Below the pieces are notes generated by a model. That model had not been told where the DNA came from. It was given only the letters and a program-made list of their open reading frames with translations, and ran no database searches. Made by a program: the position numbers and the translations under genes. Below are positions 36,031 to 44,897 of a stretch of DNA of 64,000 nucleotides, piece by piece. The stretch comes from Shimia thalassica. GTDB taxonomy: Bacteria > Pseudomonadota > Alphaproteobacteria > Rhodobacterales > Rhodobacteraceae. The stretch's first letter is position 1, and every line of letters starts with the position of its first letter. The DNA lies in assembly GCF_001458215.1 (NCBI RefSeq), contig NZ_CYTW01000001.1, positions 1,612,001 through 1,676,000 on the forward strand, in the 5' to 3' direction.

Positions 36031-37260
36031 GTGGAAGCTGCGTTTCTTTGGGATTGGGTGGAATTTGCCATCCGTTGGCTGCATGTGATCACGGCCATCG
36101 CGTGGATCGGATCGAGCTTCTATTTCATTGCCTTGGATCTGGGATTGCACCGTGAAGGCGATCTTGGCGGGGCTGACGGAGAAGAATGGCAGGTCCATGG
36201 CGGTGGGTTTTACCACGTTCGTAAATACCTTGTTGCTCCTGCGGCGATGCCGGATCACCTGACATGGTTCAAATGGGAGAGCTATTCCACGTGGCTGTCC
36301 GGTGCGGCACTGTTGATGGTTGTCTATTGGCTGGGGGGCGAGTTGTATCTGATCGACGCTACCAAAACAGAGCTGGTTCTGTGGCAGGGTATCCTGATTT
36401 CCGCGGTGTCCCTGACCATCGGGTGGGTGGTGTATGACCGGTTGTGTAAATCCGGTCTGGCGGAAAATCCCACATTGTTGATGGTGCTGTTGTTTGGTCT
36501 GCTGGTCGTGATGGGCTGGGGCTATACTCAGGTCTTTACAGGACGCGCCATGATGCTTCATCTCGGGGCGTTTACGGCGACAATCATGACCGCCAACGTG
36601 TTTTTCATCATCATGCCGAACCAGCGCATCGTGGTCGAAGATCTCAAGGCTGGTCGCAAACCCGATCCGAAATACGGCAAGATTGCCAAGCTGCGTTCAA
36701 CTCATAACAACTATCTCACGCTGCCCGTTATTTTCCTTATGTTGTCAAACCATTACCCCTTGGCCTTTGCGACACAGTATAATTGGATCATTGCGGCTCT
36801 GGTGTTTCTGATGGGGATCACCATCCGGCATTTCTTTAACACCATGCATGCGCGTGGCGGGATGAAATGGTGGACATGGGCCGCGACGGTGGCATTGTTT
36901 ATCGCGATTGTCGGGCTGTCTCAGGCGGGGCCGGATTATGCAGATTACGATGAAACCGAGGCTCGCGCCTTTACGCCAGCAGAGCAGGTCTTTGCGTCGG
37001 CGGATGGGTTCGAAGATGTGACGGATATTGTTCTTGGCCGGTGCAGCATGTGCCATGCGCGCGAACCCGGCTGGGACGGGATCACCCATGCCCCCAAAAA
37101 CGTGCTGCTTGAAACGCCTCAGGAAATCGCCGCTGAAGCCAAACGGATTTACCTACAGTCCGCGATTACAACAGCCATGCCACCCGCAAATGTCTCTTGG
37201 ATGGAGCCAGAAGAACGCGCCGCCATCCAAAACTGGTTTCGCGCCGCACAAGGCGGTTAA
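36031..37260 (+). CDS. puuD: Membrane-bound urate hydroxylase PuuD with cytochrome c domain
   Basis: A 409-residue membrane protein. About eight hydrophobic segments of the urate oxidase N-terminal family fill residues 10-300 (FAIRWLHVITAIAWIGSSFYF; NVFFIIMPNQRIV), followed by a cytochrome c domain with CSMCH near residues 335-340 and a late Met ligand region (TTAMPPANVSWM). It oxidises urate to 5-hydroxyisourate, passing electrons to the respiratory chain instead of O2. The start is GTG at 36031. It is the first step of the urate pathway in this block and is divergent from the LysR gene. Confidence 0.93.
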   Translation: MEAAFLWDWVEFAIRWLHVITAIAWIGSSFYFIALDLGLHREGDLGGADGEEWQVHGGGFYHVRKYLVAPAAMPDHLTWFKWESYSTWLSGAALLMVVYWLGGELYLIDATKTELVLWQGILISAVSLTIGWVVYDRLCKSGLAENPTLLMVLLFGLLVVMGWGYTQVFTGRAMMLHLGAFTATIMTANVFFIIMPNQRIVVEDLKAGRKPDPKYGKIAKLRSTHNNYLTLPVIFLMLSNHYPLAFATQYNWIIAALVFLMGITIRHFFNTMHARGGMKWWTWAATVALFIAIVGLSQAGPDYADYDETEARAFTPAEQVFASADGFEDVTDIVLGRCSMCHAREPGWDGITHAPKNVLLETPQEIAAEAKRIYLQSAITTAMPPANVSWMEPEERAAIQNWFRAAQGG

Positions 37261-37404
37261 TAGTGCTCTGGCCACTGCTTGAAAGTATCGGGACCTGCGA
37301 TCCCTTTTCGTGAGCCTTGAACAGGGCTGCGACACTGAACGCACCTTGCAATTCAAAAATATGAATGTCAGCATGTGGAAAGCTCGGTTGGAGGAGGCAT
37401 CCAC

Positions 37405-38328
37405 ATGACATCGACACGCAGGCAATTCCTGAAACACGCTTCGGCGGCATCTCTTATCACTGGTCTGGGCGCGCGCGCGTCTTGGGCGTCGGATATGGCC
37501 ACCGTTGGTAAAATGAAAATCACGACGCTTTCAGACGGGCATCTGAACCTGCCAGCAGATTTCATCTTTGCACCGATGCCCCAAGACCAGCTTGCGCCGA
37601 TCTTCTCGGAATTCAATGTCGGCAGCGGTCCTCTGACGCCGGAATGCAATATCACGATGCTGCAAGATGGAGAGCGCACGATACTGTTTGATGTGGGTTC
37701 TGGACCCGGCTGGCAAGACAGTTCCGGTCTTTTGATCGATGCACTGGATACGGCAGGTGTGGCCGTCGATGATGTGACCCACGTTGTGTTCACCCATTGC
37801 CATCCGGATCACCTCTGGGGGGTGCTTGATGACTTTGACGACACTCTGTTTTCGGAAGCCCAGTATATGATGGGGCGGGCCGAGTGGGATTATTGGTGGA
37901 ACCCTGAAACCGTCGACACGATCGAGGCCGCCCGCACGACGATGGCGGTCGGGGCAAAGCGTCGGATGGAAGTCATCGAAGACAGCATCACCTTTTTTGA
38001 CGACGGTGAAGAAATCCTCCCCGGGGTGGCGGCACGCGCAACCTATGGCCATACACCCGGCCATATGGGTTTTGAACTGCGGTCTGGCAGCGAAAGCGTG
38101 ATGGTCGTGGGGGATGCGATTGGCAACCACCATGTGGCCTTTGCCGCGCCGACACTGCTTTCTGGATCGGATCAGGATCGCGAAACGGCGGCCAAGACCC
38201 GCATCTGGCTGCTGGATCAAATGGCCACGGACAAAACCCGCCTGATCGGCTATCACCTGCCCGGAGGCGGGATGGGCCATGTCGAGCGCAAGGGCGATGC
38301 TTATCGGTTTGTGCCTGAAGGCGCCTGA
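37405..38328 (+). CDS. Tat-exported MBL-fold metallo-hydrolase
   Basis: The 307-residue protein begins MTSTRRQFLKHASAASLITG, a twin-arginine signal (R5-R6), so it is exported folded to the periplasm. The metal motif HCHPDH lies at residues 131-136, with TYGHTPGH and VMVVGDAIGNH supplying further metal ligands. It belongs to the broad metallo-beta-lactamase fold and could be a lactonase or arylsulfatase-like hydrolase; the substrate is unknown. GGAGGAGG precedes the ATG. Downstream of puuD by 144 bp, probably its own unit. Confidence 0.85.
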   Translation: MTSTRRQFLKHASAASLITGLGARASWASDMATVGKMKITTLSDGHLNLPADFIFAPMPQDQLAPIFSEFNVGSGPLTPECNITMLQDGERTILFDVGSGPGWQDSSGLLIDALDTAGVAVDDVTHVVFTHCHPDHLWGVLDDFDDTLFSEAQYMMGRAEWDYWWNPETVDTIEAARTTMAVGAKRRMEVIEDSITFFDDGEEILPGVAARATYGHTPGHMGFELRSGSESVMVVGDAIGNHHVAFAAPTLLSGSDQDRETAAKTRIWLLDQMATDKTRLIGYHLPGGGMGHVERKGDAYRFVPEGA

Positions 38329-38402
38329 GACACGCACGACCCTTGCACCCTGTTTCAATCGGCGGCATGACTTGTCCCGACTGAAACGGGAAGGGGCCAA
38401 GC

Positions 38403-39065
38403 ATGGCAGTTGTTATCTTTGATCTGGATGGGACGCTGATTGACAGCGCACCGGACATTCAGGGCGCGGTCAACGAAATGCTGGCGGCAGAAGGGCAGTC
38501 GCCTCTGGATCTGGCAACCGTGACATCCTTTATCGGGAATGGTTTGCCCAAACTGGTCGAGCGGGTCATCCGCCACCACGATATGGATATGGCACAGCAC
38601 GCGCGCCTCACGGCAGATACACTCGCGATCTATAACCAGTCGGACTCGGAACTGACGCGCCTCTACCCCCATGTGATCGACACCTTGAAAACCCTGAAGG
38701 CCCAAGGCCACCGGATGGGGATTTGCACAAACAAACCTCTTGGGCCGGCGCTGCATGTTTTGTTGCATCTTGATCTAGGTGATTTCTTTGATGTGGTGAT
38801 TGGCGGCGACAGTACAGATCGCAAGAAACCCGACCCCATGCCGCTGCAACGTGCCATGGCCGATATGTCGACCGAGACCATTCTTTATGTCGGTGACAGC
38901 GAGATTGACGCGGAAACGGCGGTCAACACCGGCCAGCCTTTTGCACTGTTTACAGAAGGGTATCGCAAGCGCGATATCGCGGACATTCCCCATACCCAAG
39001 CCTTTTCGGATTTTCGCGATTTGCCCGGGATTTTGGCGCGAATCCAAGGCAAAAGGTTGCGTTAG
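38403..39065 (+). CDS. gph: Phosphoglycolate phosphatase
   Basis: A 220-residue HAD-superfamily phosphatase. VIFDLDGTLIDSAPDIQGAVNEML holds the nucleophile Asp (DLDGT, residues 7-11) and the small cap, GICTNKP is motif II, GGDSTDRKKPDP has the motif III lysine, and YVGDSEIDAETA is motif IV. It hydrolyses 2-phosphoglycolate from oxygenated or damaged sugars. The family also contains other small-phosphate phosphatases, so the assignment is by overall similarity. AAGGGG precedes the ATG. Confidence 0.88.
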   Translation: MAVVIFDLDGTLIDSAPDIQGAVNEMLAAEGQSPLDLATVTSFIGNGLPKLVERVIRHHDMDMAQHARLTADTLAIYNQSDSELTRLYPHVIDTLKTLKAQGHRMGICTNKPLGPALHVLLHLDLGDFFDVVIGGDSTDRKKPDPMPLQRAMADMSTETILYVGDSEIDAETAVNTGQPFALFTEGYRKRDIADIPHTQAFSDFRDLPGILARIQGKRLR

Positions 39066-39177
39066 CGGGGACAAAAGCCCAAGTTAAACCCGTAAAGGTC
39101 GTGTGTTTGCTTGCTAGACTGCACGAAGTGGTTAATCATCTTCGGTGTAACGCCGGACCTGTTTGGGGGGAGATTTC

Positions 39178-39753
39178 ATGAAAAAATTGTTCGTCGCTGC
39201 ATGTGCAGCAGTGGGGTTGCTGCTGGCCTCGGTGGCCACAGCGGGTGTGATTGAGCTGACACCAGCCAGCCCCCAGCCTAAAAACGTAAAATCCGGCCTG
39301 AGCGTCAAGTATTTTACCGGTGACCGTCAGGTGCGTTCTTTGCACGCTGCAAAGTCGCGCATCAAACAGTCAAGCAAGGCCGGTAAGCCGTTGAAAGGGT
39401 TGAACTACCCAGACAAGGGACGTGGTGCCAATGTTCTGACAGCGGGTATTCCCGAACTGGTTGTGGCCGACATTCGCGGATACATCAAATTCGACACACC
39501 GGGTGTCTATGATCTGGAGTTTTTCACCAATGATGGTGCACAGGTCTGGATCAGCGGCAAAACCGTGGCCAAGCTGGATGACATCACGCCATGTGCAAGT
39601 GCAGGCCGCCCGAAGGTCAAGGTTCCCTCGGCGGGCTGGTACAACATCCAAGTGCTCTATTTCCAGAAAGAGGGCACCGCCTGTTTCGAGTCCGAGTGGA
39701 AAAAGCCCGGCGGCAGTGTCCAGCTGATCCCGAACTCGGCGTTTGGCCATTGA
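39178..39753 (+). CDS. Exported PA14-like domain protein
   Basis: A 191-residue protein with a signal peptide (KKLFVAACAAVGLLLASVATAG). The mature part contains a beta-rich stretch resembling PA14: IRGYIKFDTPGVYDLEFFTNDGAQVWISGKTV and VKVPSAGWYNIQVLYFQKEGTACFESEW. PA14 domains bind carbohydrate or serve as surface modules. Two cysteines may pair. GGGGAGA precedes the ATG. A UUCG-loop terminator follows, so it is a single-gene unit. Confidence 0.78.
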   Translation: MKKLFVAACAAVGLLLASVATAGVIELTPASPQPKNVKSGLSVKYFTGDRQVRSLHAAKSRIKQSSKAGKPLKGLNYPDKGRGANVLTAGIPELVVADIRGYIKFDTPGVYDLEFFTNDGAQVWISGKTVAKLDDITPCASAGRPKVKVPSAGWYNIQVLYFQKEGTACFESEWKKPGGSVQLIPNSAFGH

Positions 39754-39781
39754 CCTGACCGACACATTCCTATGTTTCAAG

Positions 39782-39803
39782 AGGGGCCTTCGGGCCCCTT
39801 TTT
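39782..39803 (+). terminator. Terminator with UUCG loop after the PA14 gene
   Basis: AGGGGCC (39782-39788) and GGCCCCT (39793-39799) form a 7-bp stem closed by a TTCG tetraloop, followed by TTTT. A textbook rho-independent terminator for the plus strand. Confidence 0.9.
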
Positions 39804-39832
39804 CGTGTCTGGCGTCAGGGCTGCGCGGCGTT

Positions 39833-40507
39833 TTACTGACAGATGCCCTCAAGTTCCACGCCGTCCCATGGCAGCAAAACCTCATCCGGTTGTGGCAGCG
39901 ATTGCAGGGGGAAGACCTCGTCCAGAAGCCCCTTCATGCGGTGGGTGCGCGGGGCGTCCGGATCAAGCAGCGCACAGCACAGGTATTCCTCAACGATGCT
40001 GGCCTGCTGTTCGTACCCATAGTCGAGAAACGATGTTTGTGTTTCGATATCAAACAGATAGGGGTCACTCCCGTTCTGATGCTCGCGCGCTGCACCCCAC
40101 GGGGAATATCCGGTCAGGTCGCGGTTTTGCCATTGCCAGACATGGGTGATTTCATGGGCAAACAACATCGCGGCCACCAGATCAATCTGTTGGGGATAAT
40201 CTTTCAGGTAATCGGCAGTGTACCAGTCTTTGGAAAACAACACGCGGTTCCACAGAACCACGGCGGCCGGTGACACGGTGACGGTTTTGGCATCGCGCTC
40301 GGGGAACAGGCGTTCGCGACAGGTCAGGCGCGGGCGCTTTTCGGTCTGGAATGTCGCCACGCCCAAGGGCACGTCACGGGTCATGCGCACTTTGGATGTG
40401 TTGATCGTATCCCCTTGAATGTCTTGGGCAAACGCGATTTCGCTCGGCGTGAGGGGCCGAGAACAGGACAGTAAAAGAAAAAGGGCCAGAAAGGACGCCA
40501 CGCGCAT
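39833..40507 (-). CDS. Lipoprotein with HExxH zinc-protease-like motif
   Basis: A 224-residue protein with a lipobox (FLLLSC, Cys15) predicting anchoring to a membrane. HEITHVW at residues 118-124 is an HExxH zinc motif, and the W-Q-W after it with the acidic DYGYEQQASIVEEYL further on could supply a third ligand, as in DUF4157-type metallopeptidases. Early cysteines suggest a disulfide. I see no known named family; the activity is inferred only from the motif. Its end faces the PA14 gene. Confidence 0.72.
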   Translation of the reverse strand: MRVASFLALFLLLSCSRPLTPSEIAFAQDIQGDTINTSKVRMTRDVPLGVATFQTEKRPRLTCRERLFPERDAKTVTVSPAAVVLWNRVLFSKDWYTADYLKDYPQQIDLVAAMLFAHEITHVWQWQNRDLTGYSPWGAAREHQNGSDPYLFDIETQTSFLDYGYEQQASIVEEYLCCALLDPDAPRTHRMKGLLDEVFPLQSLPQPDEVLLPWDGVELEGICQ

Positions 40508-40596
40508 ACCTCAAACCCTAGCATTTTGGGATCACGTTTCAAGCGTCGCGGGTGGTGAAATCGGGGCAGGCGCGCGTGATGGGCGCGCGTGCATCC

Positions 40597-40920
40597 TCAG
40601 GGCCAGGGCGAGGTAAGACGCTTGCCGCTGATGCATTCCTGATAATAGAAATCATAAAGCTGTTTGTCCCAGCCGCTGCCCGTGGCCGCCCCCACTGCGC
40701 CGCCCAGCAAAATGCCCCGCCGCGCGCCCTTTGAGCCGTTCTTGACCGCCCCCGCCGCACCGCCCGCATAATTTCCCGCCAAAGCGCCGCGCTGTGTGCC
40801 ACCGGTCCCCGCCGCATCCCGCGCATACTGGTCACAGAACAGATGCGAGCGATCCGGCTCATTCGCAAGCGCGGGCAGGGCGAATAGGACGGTGGTGAGG
40901 GTGAGTGTGAGGCGTGTCAT
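40597..40920 (-). CDS. Small exported glycine-zipper protein
   Basis: A 107-residue protein with a signal peptide (LTLTTVLFALPALA). The mature part has a glycine-zipper-like run (GALAGNYAGGAAGAVKNGSKGARRGILLGGAVGAATGSG) that can insert in or associate with membranes, and two cysteines. A related open frame shifted by one in the same region has no signal and is not favoured. Function unknown; outer-membrane or envelope stability is a guess from similar proteins. Confidence 0.72.
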   Translation of the reverse strand: MTRLTLTLTTVLFALPALANEPDRSHLFCDQYARDAAGTGGTQRGALAGNYAGGAAGAVKNGSKGARRGILLGGAVGAATGSGWDKQLYDFYYQECISGKRLTSPWP

Positions 40921-41207
40921 GGGGGGAGTTTGGCACGTGCGAGATGAGGGTGCAACGTGGCGTCACTCAAGTCGTTTGGGCCTGCCCAAATGACCGCACC
41001 CGACCAAGGCGATTGCCCGCAATCGCAGCGACCGACAGCCCAATGCTTGCAATGCATGAGAGGGTGAGGTCCGCCCTGTAACCTGTCCTTATTGCAGGAC
41101 TTCTCCTTCCACCTCGGTCGCACCAAAGGTGCGCTGCCTATGACCGGCTTACCTCCGGCAAGACGGCGGGCGCGTTTGCCCCCACCCTCAGGATAGTGTA
41201 AGGAGAA
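40921..41207. other. Intergenic stretch with several inverted repeats
   Basis: No gene is supported here. GCGATTGC (41009-41016) and GCAATCGC (41019-41026) form a near-continuous palindrome, and CGCACC (41119-41124) with GGTGCG (41128-41133) a small hairpin. The stretch lies downstream of the AT-rich nuclease gene and may mark the edge of inserted DNA. Confidence 0.45.
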
Positions 41208-42191
41208 TTATCGGGGCTTCGATGCAAACAAGAAGCGAACGGAGTCGCGAAGTTGCTCTACGTCAGCCTCGTCATTTTGTTTGTGAATGACTCTGTGACA
41301 TGTTGGACAAAGTACCAGGAAGTCGTCAGGGATTTTGTATCGTCTTGTTTCACCCTCAGATAGTTCTCTTATGGGCATTGCGTGATGTACATCGAGAGGG
41401 ATGTTTTTTATCGGGCCTTGATAGTTGTAGTGCTTCGTTGGCTCTAATCCGCAACCTTCGCACTTAAGCCCTCGCCGTTCCAAAACTGGAAGTCGGACGT
41501 TTTTGGCGCGTTCTATTCGCTTTGAAAGCACAAATTTTCTCGTTTCCAATATGTCTGTGGAGCCGGACTGATCCATCATGCTGTCAATTGGCGTTCGTCC
41601 ACCTCGATCAACAAGCGATCTGTATGCAGACAACATGTTTTCTAGATCGGTATAGAAAAGGACAGGGTCAATTTGATTTGCCTTATAAACTCTTCCAAAA
41701 GCATGACCGGCCTCGTACCCTTTGGGTAAGCTGGAATTCGAACCCAGATCGATTGGAGTATTGTCAAAGTGCGCTGAAAAATCTGCAACTCGTTCTGCCA
41801 TCTCGATAGCTCTTCGCGCGAGTATTCTCCGACCTTCTTCGTTGTCTCCAAACTCTTCGTATACCTCAGTGGTTCCTTGGTTTAGGGACAAGACGATTTC
41901 TTCGGTATCTGCATTGATTAGATAAACGACATAAAACCCTCTGGTCGCGGTGTCAGTGACGATCGGATCGAAGAAATCCAGCCACGGCACAGAAGCCCAT
42001 TGTGATTGACCAACGCTGGCCTTTACTTCCAAATCATACGGCAAAAATATTAGACGTTTCTTTGCTTCTACGGAGATATCGTGCCTCACAAAGTTTGCGA
42101 ACTCGCTACCTGCAAAGCGTTTTACTCTTTCGAAGACATACTCACGCGCCAAGCGTGCTAGTTGTTCATGAAGCATGGTGCCATATCTCAA
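41208..42191 (-). CDS. McrB-N (DUF3578)-HNH fusion, putative modification-dependent nuclease
   Basis: A 327-residue protein. The N-terminal half matches the McrB-type DNA-binding domain (MrcB_N/DUF3578): KASVGQSQWASVPWL (57-71), TRGFYVVYL (83-91), LSLNQGT (101-107). The C-terminus is a zinc-stabilised HNH nuclease with CEGC (244-247), DVHH (267-270) and CPTCHRVIH (295-303). There is no AAA+ GTPase and no McrC. I infer cleavage of DNA bearing modified cytosine, a Type IV-like defence. It starts at TTG 42191 overlapping the parE stop, with GGAGGA 9 bp upstream; an ATG at 42176 is possible. The gene is visibly AT-richer than its neighbours. Confidence 0.78.
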   Translation of the reverse strand: MRYGTMLHEQLARLAREYVFERVKRFAGSEFANFVRHDISVEAKKRLIFLPYDLEVKASVGQSQWASVPWLDFFDPIVTDTATRGFYVVYLINADTEEIVLSLNQGTTEVYEEFGDNEEGRRILARRAIEMAERVADFSAHFDNTPIDLGSNSSLPKGYEAGHAFGRVYKANQIDPVLFYTDLENMLSAYRSLVDRGGRTPIDSMMDQSGSTDILETRKFVLSKRIERAKNVRLPVLERRGLKCEGCGLEPTKHYNYQGPIKNIPLDVHHAMPIRELSEGETRRYKIPDDFLVLCPTCHRVIHKQNDEADVEQLRDSVRFLFASKPR

Positions 42192-44146
42192 ACATCCAAC
42201 TCCTCCACGAACTTCGCATTTTCCTGAATGTACTGGAACCGCATTTCGGGTTTTTTGCCCATGAGGCGTTCCACGAGGTCTCCGGTTTCGCCGGGTTCGT
42301 CCTCGTCAATGGTCACGCGGATCAGGACGCGTGAGGCGGGGTCCATGGTGGTTTCTTTCAGGTCTTTCGCGTCCATCTCGCCCAGACCCTTGAAGCGGCT
42401 CACGTCGATCTTGCCTTTGCCGCCGATGCCTTTTTCAAGGTGTTCGTTCTTTTCGATCTCGTCGATGCAATAAACCCGCTTGGCGCCCTGGGTCAGGCGG
42501 AACAGGGGCGGGCAGGCCAGATAGAGGTGGCCCGCGTCAATCATCGGGCGCATCTGGGTGAAGAAAAACGTCATCAACAGCGCCGCGATATGCGCGCCGT
42601 CGACGTCCGCATCGGTCATGATGATGATCTTGTCATAGCGCAGGTCATCAACGTTGAATTTGGTGCCAAGCCCGACACCCAGCGCCTGTGTCAGGTCGTT
42701 GATCTCGGCGTTTGAGCCGAGCTTGGACGAGGCCGCGCCCAAGACGTTGAGGATTTTACCACGCAGCGGCAACAGCGCTTGGGTCTTGCGGTTGCGGGCC
42801 ATTTTGGCCGAGCCACCCGCCGAGTCACCCTCGACGATAAACAGTTCGGTGCCCGCGCGGTTGGTGGCAGAACAATCGACCAGTTTGCCCGGCAGACGCA
42901 GCCGTTTGGTGGCGGTCTTGCGCTGGGTTTCTTTTTCCTGACGGCGGCGCAGGCGTTCTTCGGCGCGCAGCACGAGGAAATCAAGGATCGCGCCAGCGGA
43001 TTTCGTGTCGGCAGCCAGCCAGTTGTCAAAGTGGTCGCGCACGGCGTTTTCCACCAGACGCTGGGCCTCGACAGTGGCAAGGCGGTCTTTGGTCTGGCCG
43101 ACAAATTCGGGTTCGCTGATGAAGCAGGACACAAGGGCACAGCCGCCCGTGATCAGGTCATCGCGGGTGATCGAGGTGGCCTTTTTGTTGTTGACCAACT
43201 CGCCATAGGCCTTGATGCCCTTGAGGACAGCAGACCAGAAGCCGGCCACATGGGTGCCGCCTTCGGGGGTGGGCACGGTGTTACAGTAGGACTGGATGAA
43301 ACCGTCGCGCGACGGGGTCCAGTTGATGGCCCATTCCACCTTGCCCGGAACACCGAAGCGCCCCTGGAATTCGACCGTGCCGGCAAAGGGCTGATCGGCA
43401 TAGGTGGATGAGCCGTTCATGGTTTCCTTGAGGTAGTCCGACAGGCCACCGGGAAAGTGGAACGTGGCTTCGGTCGGGGTTTCCCCGTCATCAATTGCGG
43501 TTTTCCAGCGGATTTCCACGCCCGAGAACAGATAGGCCTTTGAGCGGATCGAGTTGAACAGGCGCGCCGGTTTGAAACGGTGCTTGCCGAAAATCTGTTC
43601 GTCCGCGTGAAACGTCACCGTGGTGCCACGGCGGTTCGGGGCGGTGCCGACCTTTTCGACCGGTCCTTGCGGGATGCCGCGCGAGAACCGCTGTTCGAAC
43701 ACTTCTTTGTTGCGGGCCACCTGAACGACCATCAGATCCGAAAGGGCATTCACGACCGAGGCCCCCACACCATGCAAACCACCCGAGGTTTGGTACGCCT
43801 TGCCCGAAAATTTACCACCTGCGTGCAGGGTACACAGGATGACTTCCAGCGCGGATTTGTCAGGGAACTTGGGGTGAGGGTCGACAGGGATACCACGCCC
43901 GTTGTCGCGGATCGTAACAGAATAGTCTTCGTGCAGTTCGACTTCGATCCGGTTGGCAAATCCGGCGACGGCCTCGTCCATCGAGTTGTCCAGAACTTCG
44001 GCAACCATGTGGTGCAGGGCCCGTTCGTCGGTACCGCCGATATACATGCCGGGACGTTTGCGGACAGGTTCCAGACCTTCCAGTACCTCGATAGAGGACG
44101 CGTCATAATCTTGGGTTTGGGTCTCGGTCAGGAGATCATTTGCCAT
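42188..44146 (-). CDS. parE: DNA topoisomerase IV subunit B
   Basis: A 652-residue type IIA topoisomerase B subunit. The GHKL ATPase has EVLDNSMDEAVAG and SGGLHGVGASVVNALS, the TOPRIM domain has LFIVEGDSAGGSAK and DADVDGAHI, and the C-terminus ends FVEELDV. It works with ParC to separate daughter chromosomes. Its shorter length compared with GyrB favours ParE. ATG 44146 matches the family start; an upstream in-frame ATG is unlikely. The stop overlaps the nuclease start as TTGA. Confidence 0.94.
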   Translation of the reverse strand: MANDLLTETQTQDYDASSIEVLEGLEPVRKRPGMYIGGTDERALHHMVAEVLDNSMDEAVAGFANRIEVELHEDYSVTIRDNGRGIPVDPHPKFPDKSALEVILCTLHAGGKFSGKAYQTSGGLHGVGASVVNALSDLMVVQVARNKEVFEQRFSRGIPQGPVEKVGTAPNRRGTTVTFHADEQIFGKHRFKPARLFNSIRSKAYLFSGVEIRWKTAIDDGETPTEATFHFPGGLSDYLKETMNGSSTYADQPFAGTVEFQGRFGVPGKVEWAINWTPSRDGFIQSYCNTVPTPEGGTHVAGFWSAVLKGIKAYGELVNNKKATSITRDDLITGGCALVSCFISEPEFVGQTKDRLATVEAQRLVENAVRDHFDNWLAADTKSAGAILDFLVLRAEERLRRRQEKETQRKTATKRLRLPGKLVDCSATNRAGTELFIVEGDSAGGSAKMARNRKTQALLPLRGKILNVLGAASSKLGSNAEINDLTQALGVGLGTKFNVDDLRYDKIIIMTDADVDGAHIAALLMTFFFTQMRPMIDAGHLYLACPPLFRLTQGAKRVYCIDEIEKNEHLEKGIGGKGKIDVSRFKGLGEMDAKDLKETTMDPASRVLIRVTIDEDEPGETGDLVERLMGKKPEMRFQYIQENAKFVEELDV

Positions 44147-44327
44147 GCGTCGGACTGCTCTTTTTTGATTTTGGTTGGCATGTATTATGGCAGGGGACGC
44201 GCGCAGGGGGAAGAGCCGTTGCATTTTTTGCACCGGCTCTTTTGATGGCCCCTTCACACAGCGCCGATTGGTGCGGTGATGTGGGCAATACGGGGGGCTC
44301 GGACCTTATCCGAAGAGGGGGCTGCCG

Positions 44328-44618
44328 TTAGGCGGCAGCCCACGAAATCTCGAGATCTTCGCGAAAGGCAAACCGCAAGATGTGCTTGTCCACGACGTCT
44401 TGAAACTGTGCAAGGTCGGCGTCTTCGGGCACGTCAAGACGCATCGCGAGATGGTCCGAGTGGGCGGTCAGCGAAAGATGGTTTCCATTCGGGAACCGGA
44501 TATCGCCAGCCTCGGGTGTAAAAGACACCTCTGCCTTGTGTGACCAGTGTTTGCAAAGCTGCAGAAGGTAACCGCTTGCCTTTTGTGTGGCGGTCGAACC
44601 GGTTGAGGTTTGAGTCAT
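44328..44618 (-). CDS. DUF2218 domain protein
   Basis: A 96-residue protein matching DUF2218: SGYLLQLCKHWSHKAEVSFT at the start and DVVDKHILRFAFREDLEISW at the end, with the conserved KHWSHK and the FR..L tail. It is a small cytoplasmic protein of unknown function, common in proteobacteria and often near iron or siderophore genes, though none are here. ATG 44618 is chosen from the DUF boundary; the frame stays open far upstream as the antisense of the PPK2 gene. Confidence 0.85.
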   Translation of the reverse strand: MTQTSTGSTATQKASGYLLQLCKHWSHKAEVSFTPEAGDIRFPNGNHLSLTAHSDHLAMRLDVPEDADLAQFQDVVDKHILRFAFREDLEISWAAA

Positions 44619-44897
44619 GTGCCAATTGTCCTGATATGCAAAGGTTTTCAAGCTGGCTCGGGTTGGGGTGCTCTGGTGGCGCCCTTGTGGCTCGCTTGCA
44701 CTTAATCTGCGCATTCCCCGCCGGAAATCAAGACAGCACAACCGCAGGGTCAGTGTGCATCCATTCAGAGGTAGCGATAATTCAGGAACGCGCCGCAGGA
44801 TTGTTAGAAATTCGTTACATTTGTTGACGTGTGTCAAGGCGCGGTGTGAAGCCTCGCGATAGGGTGCAGCCACGTTCAGAAAACAAGGAGTTCTTTT

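Noticed and set aside
40539-40868. Alternative minus-strand frame over the glycine-zipper gene
   Set aside because: It lacks a signal peptide and reads as Arg/Ala-rich out-of-frame text; the 40597-40920 frame has a clean signal peptide.
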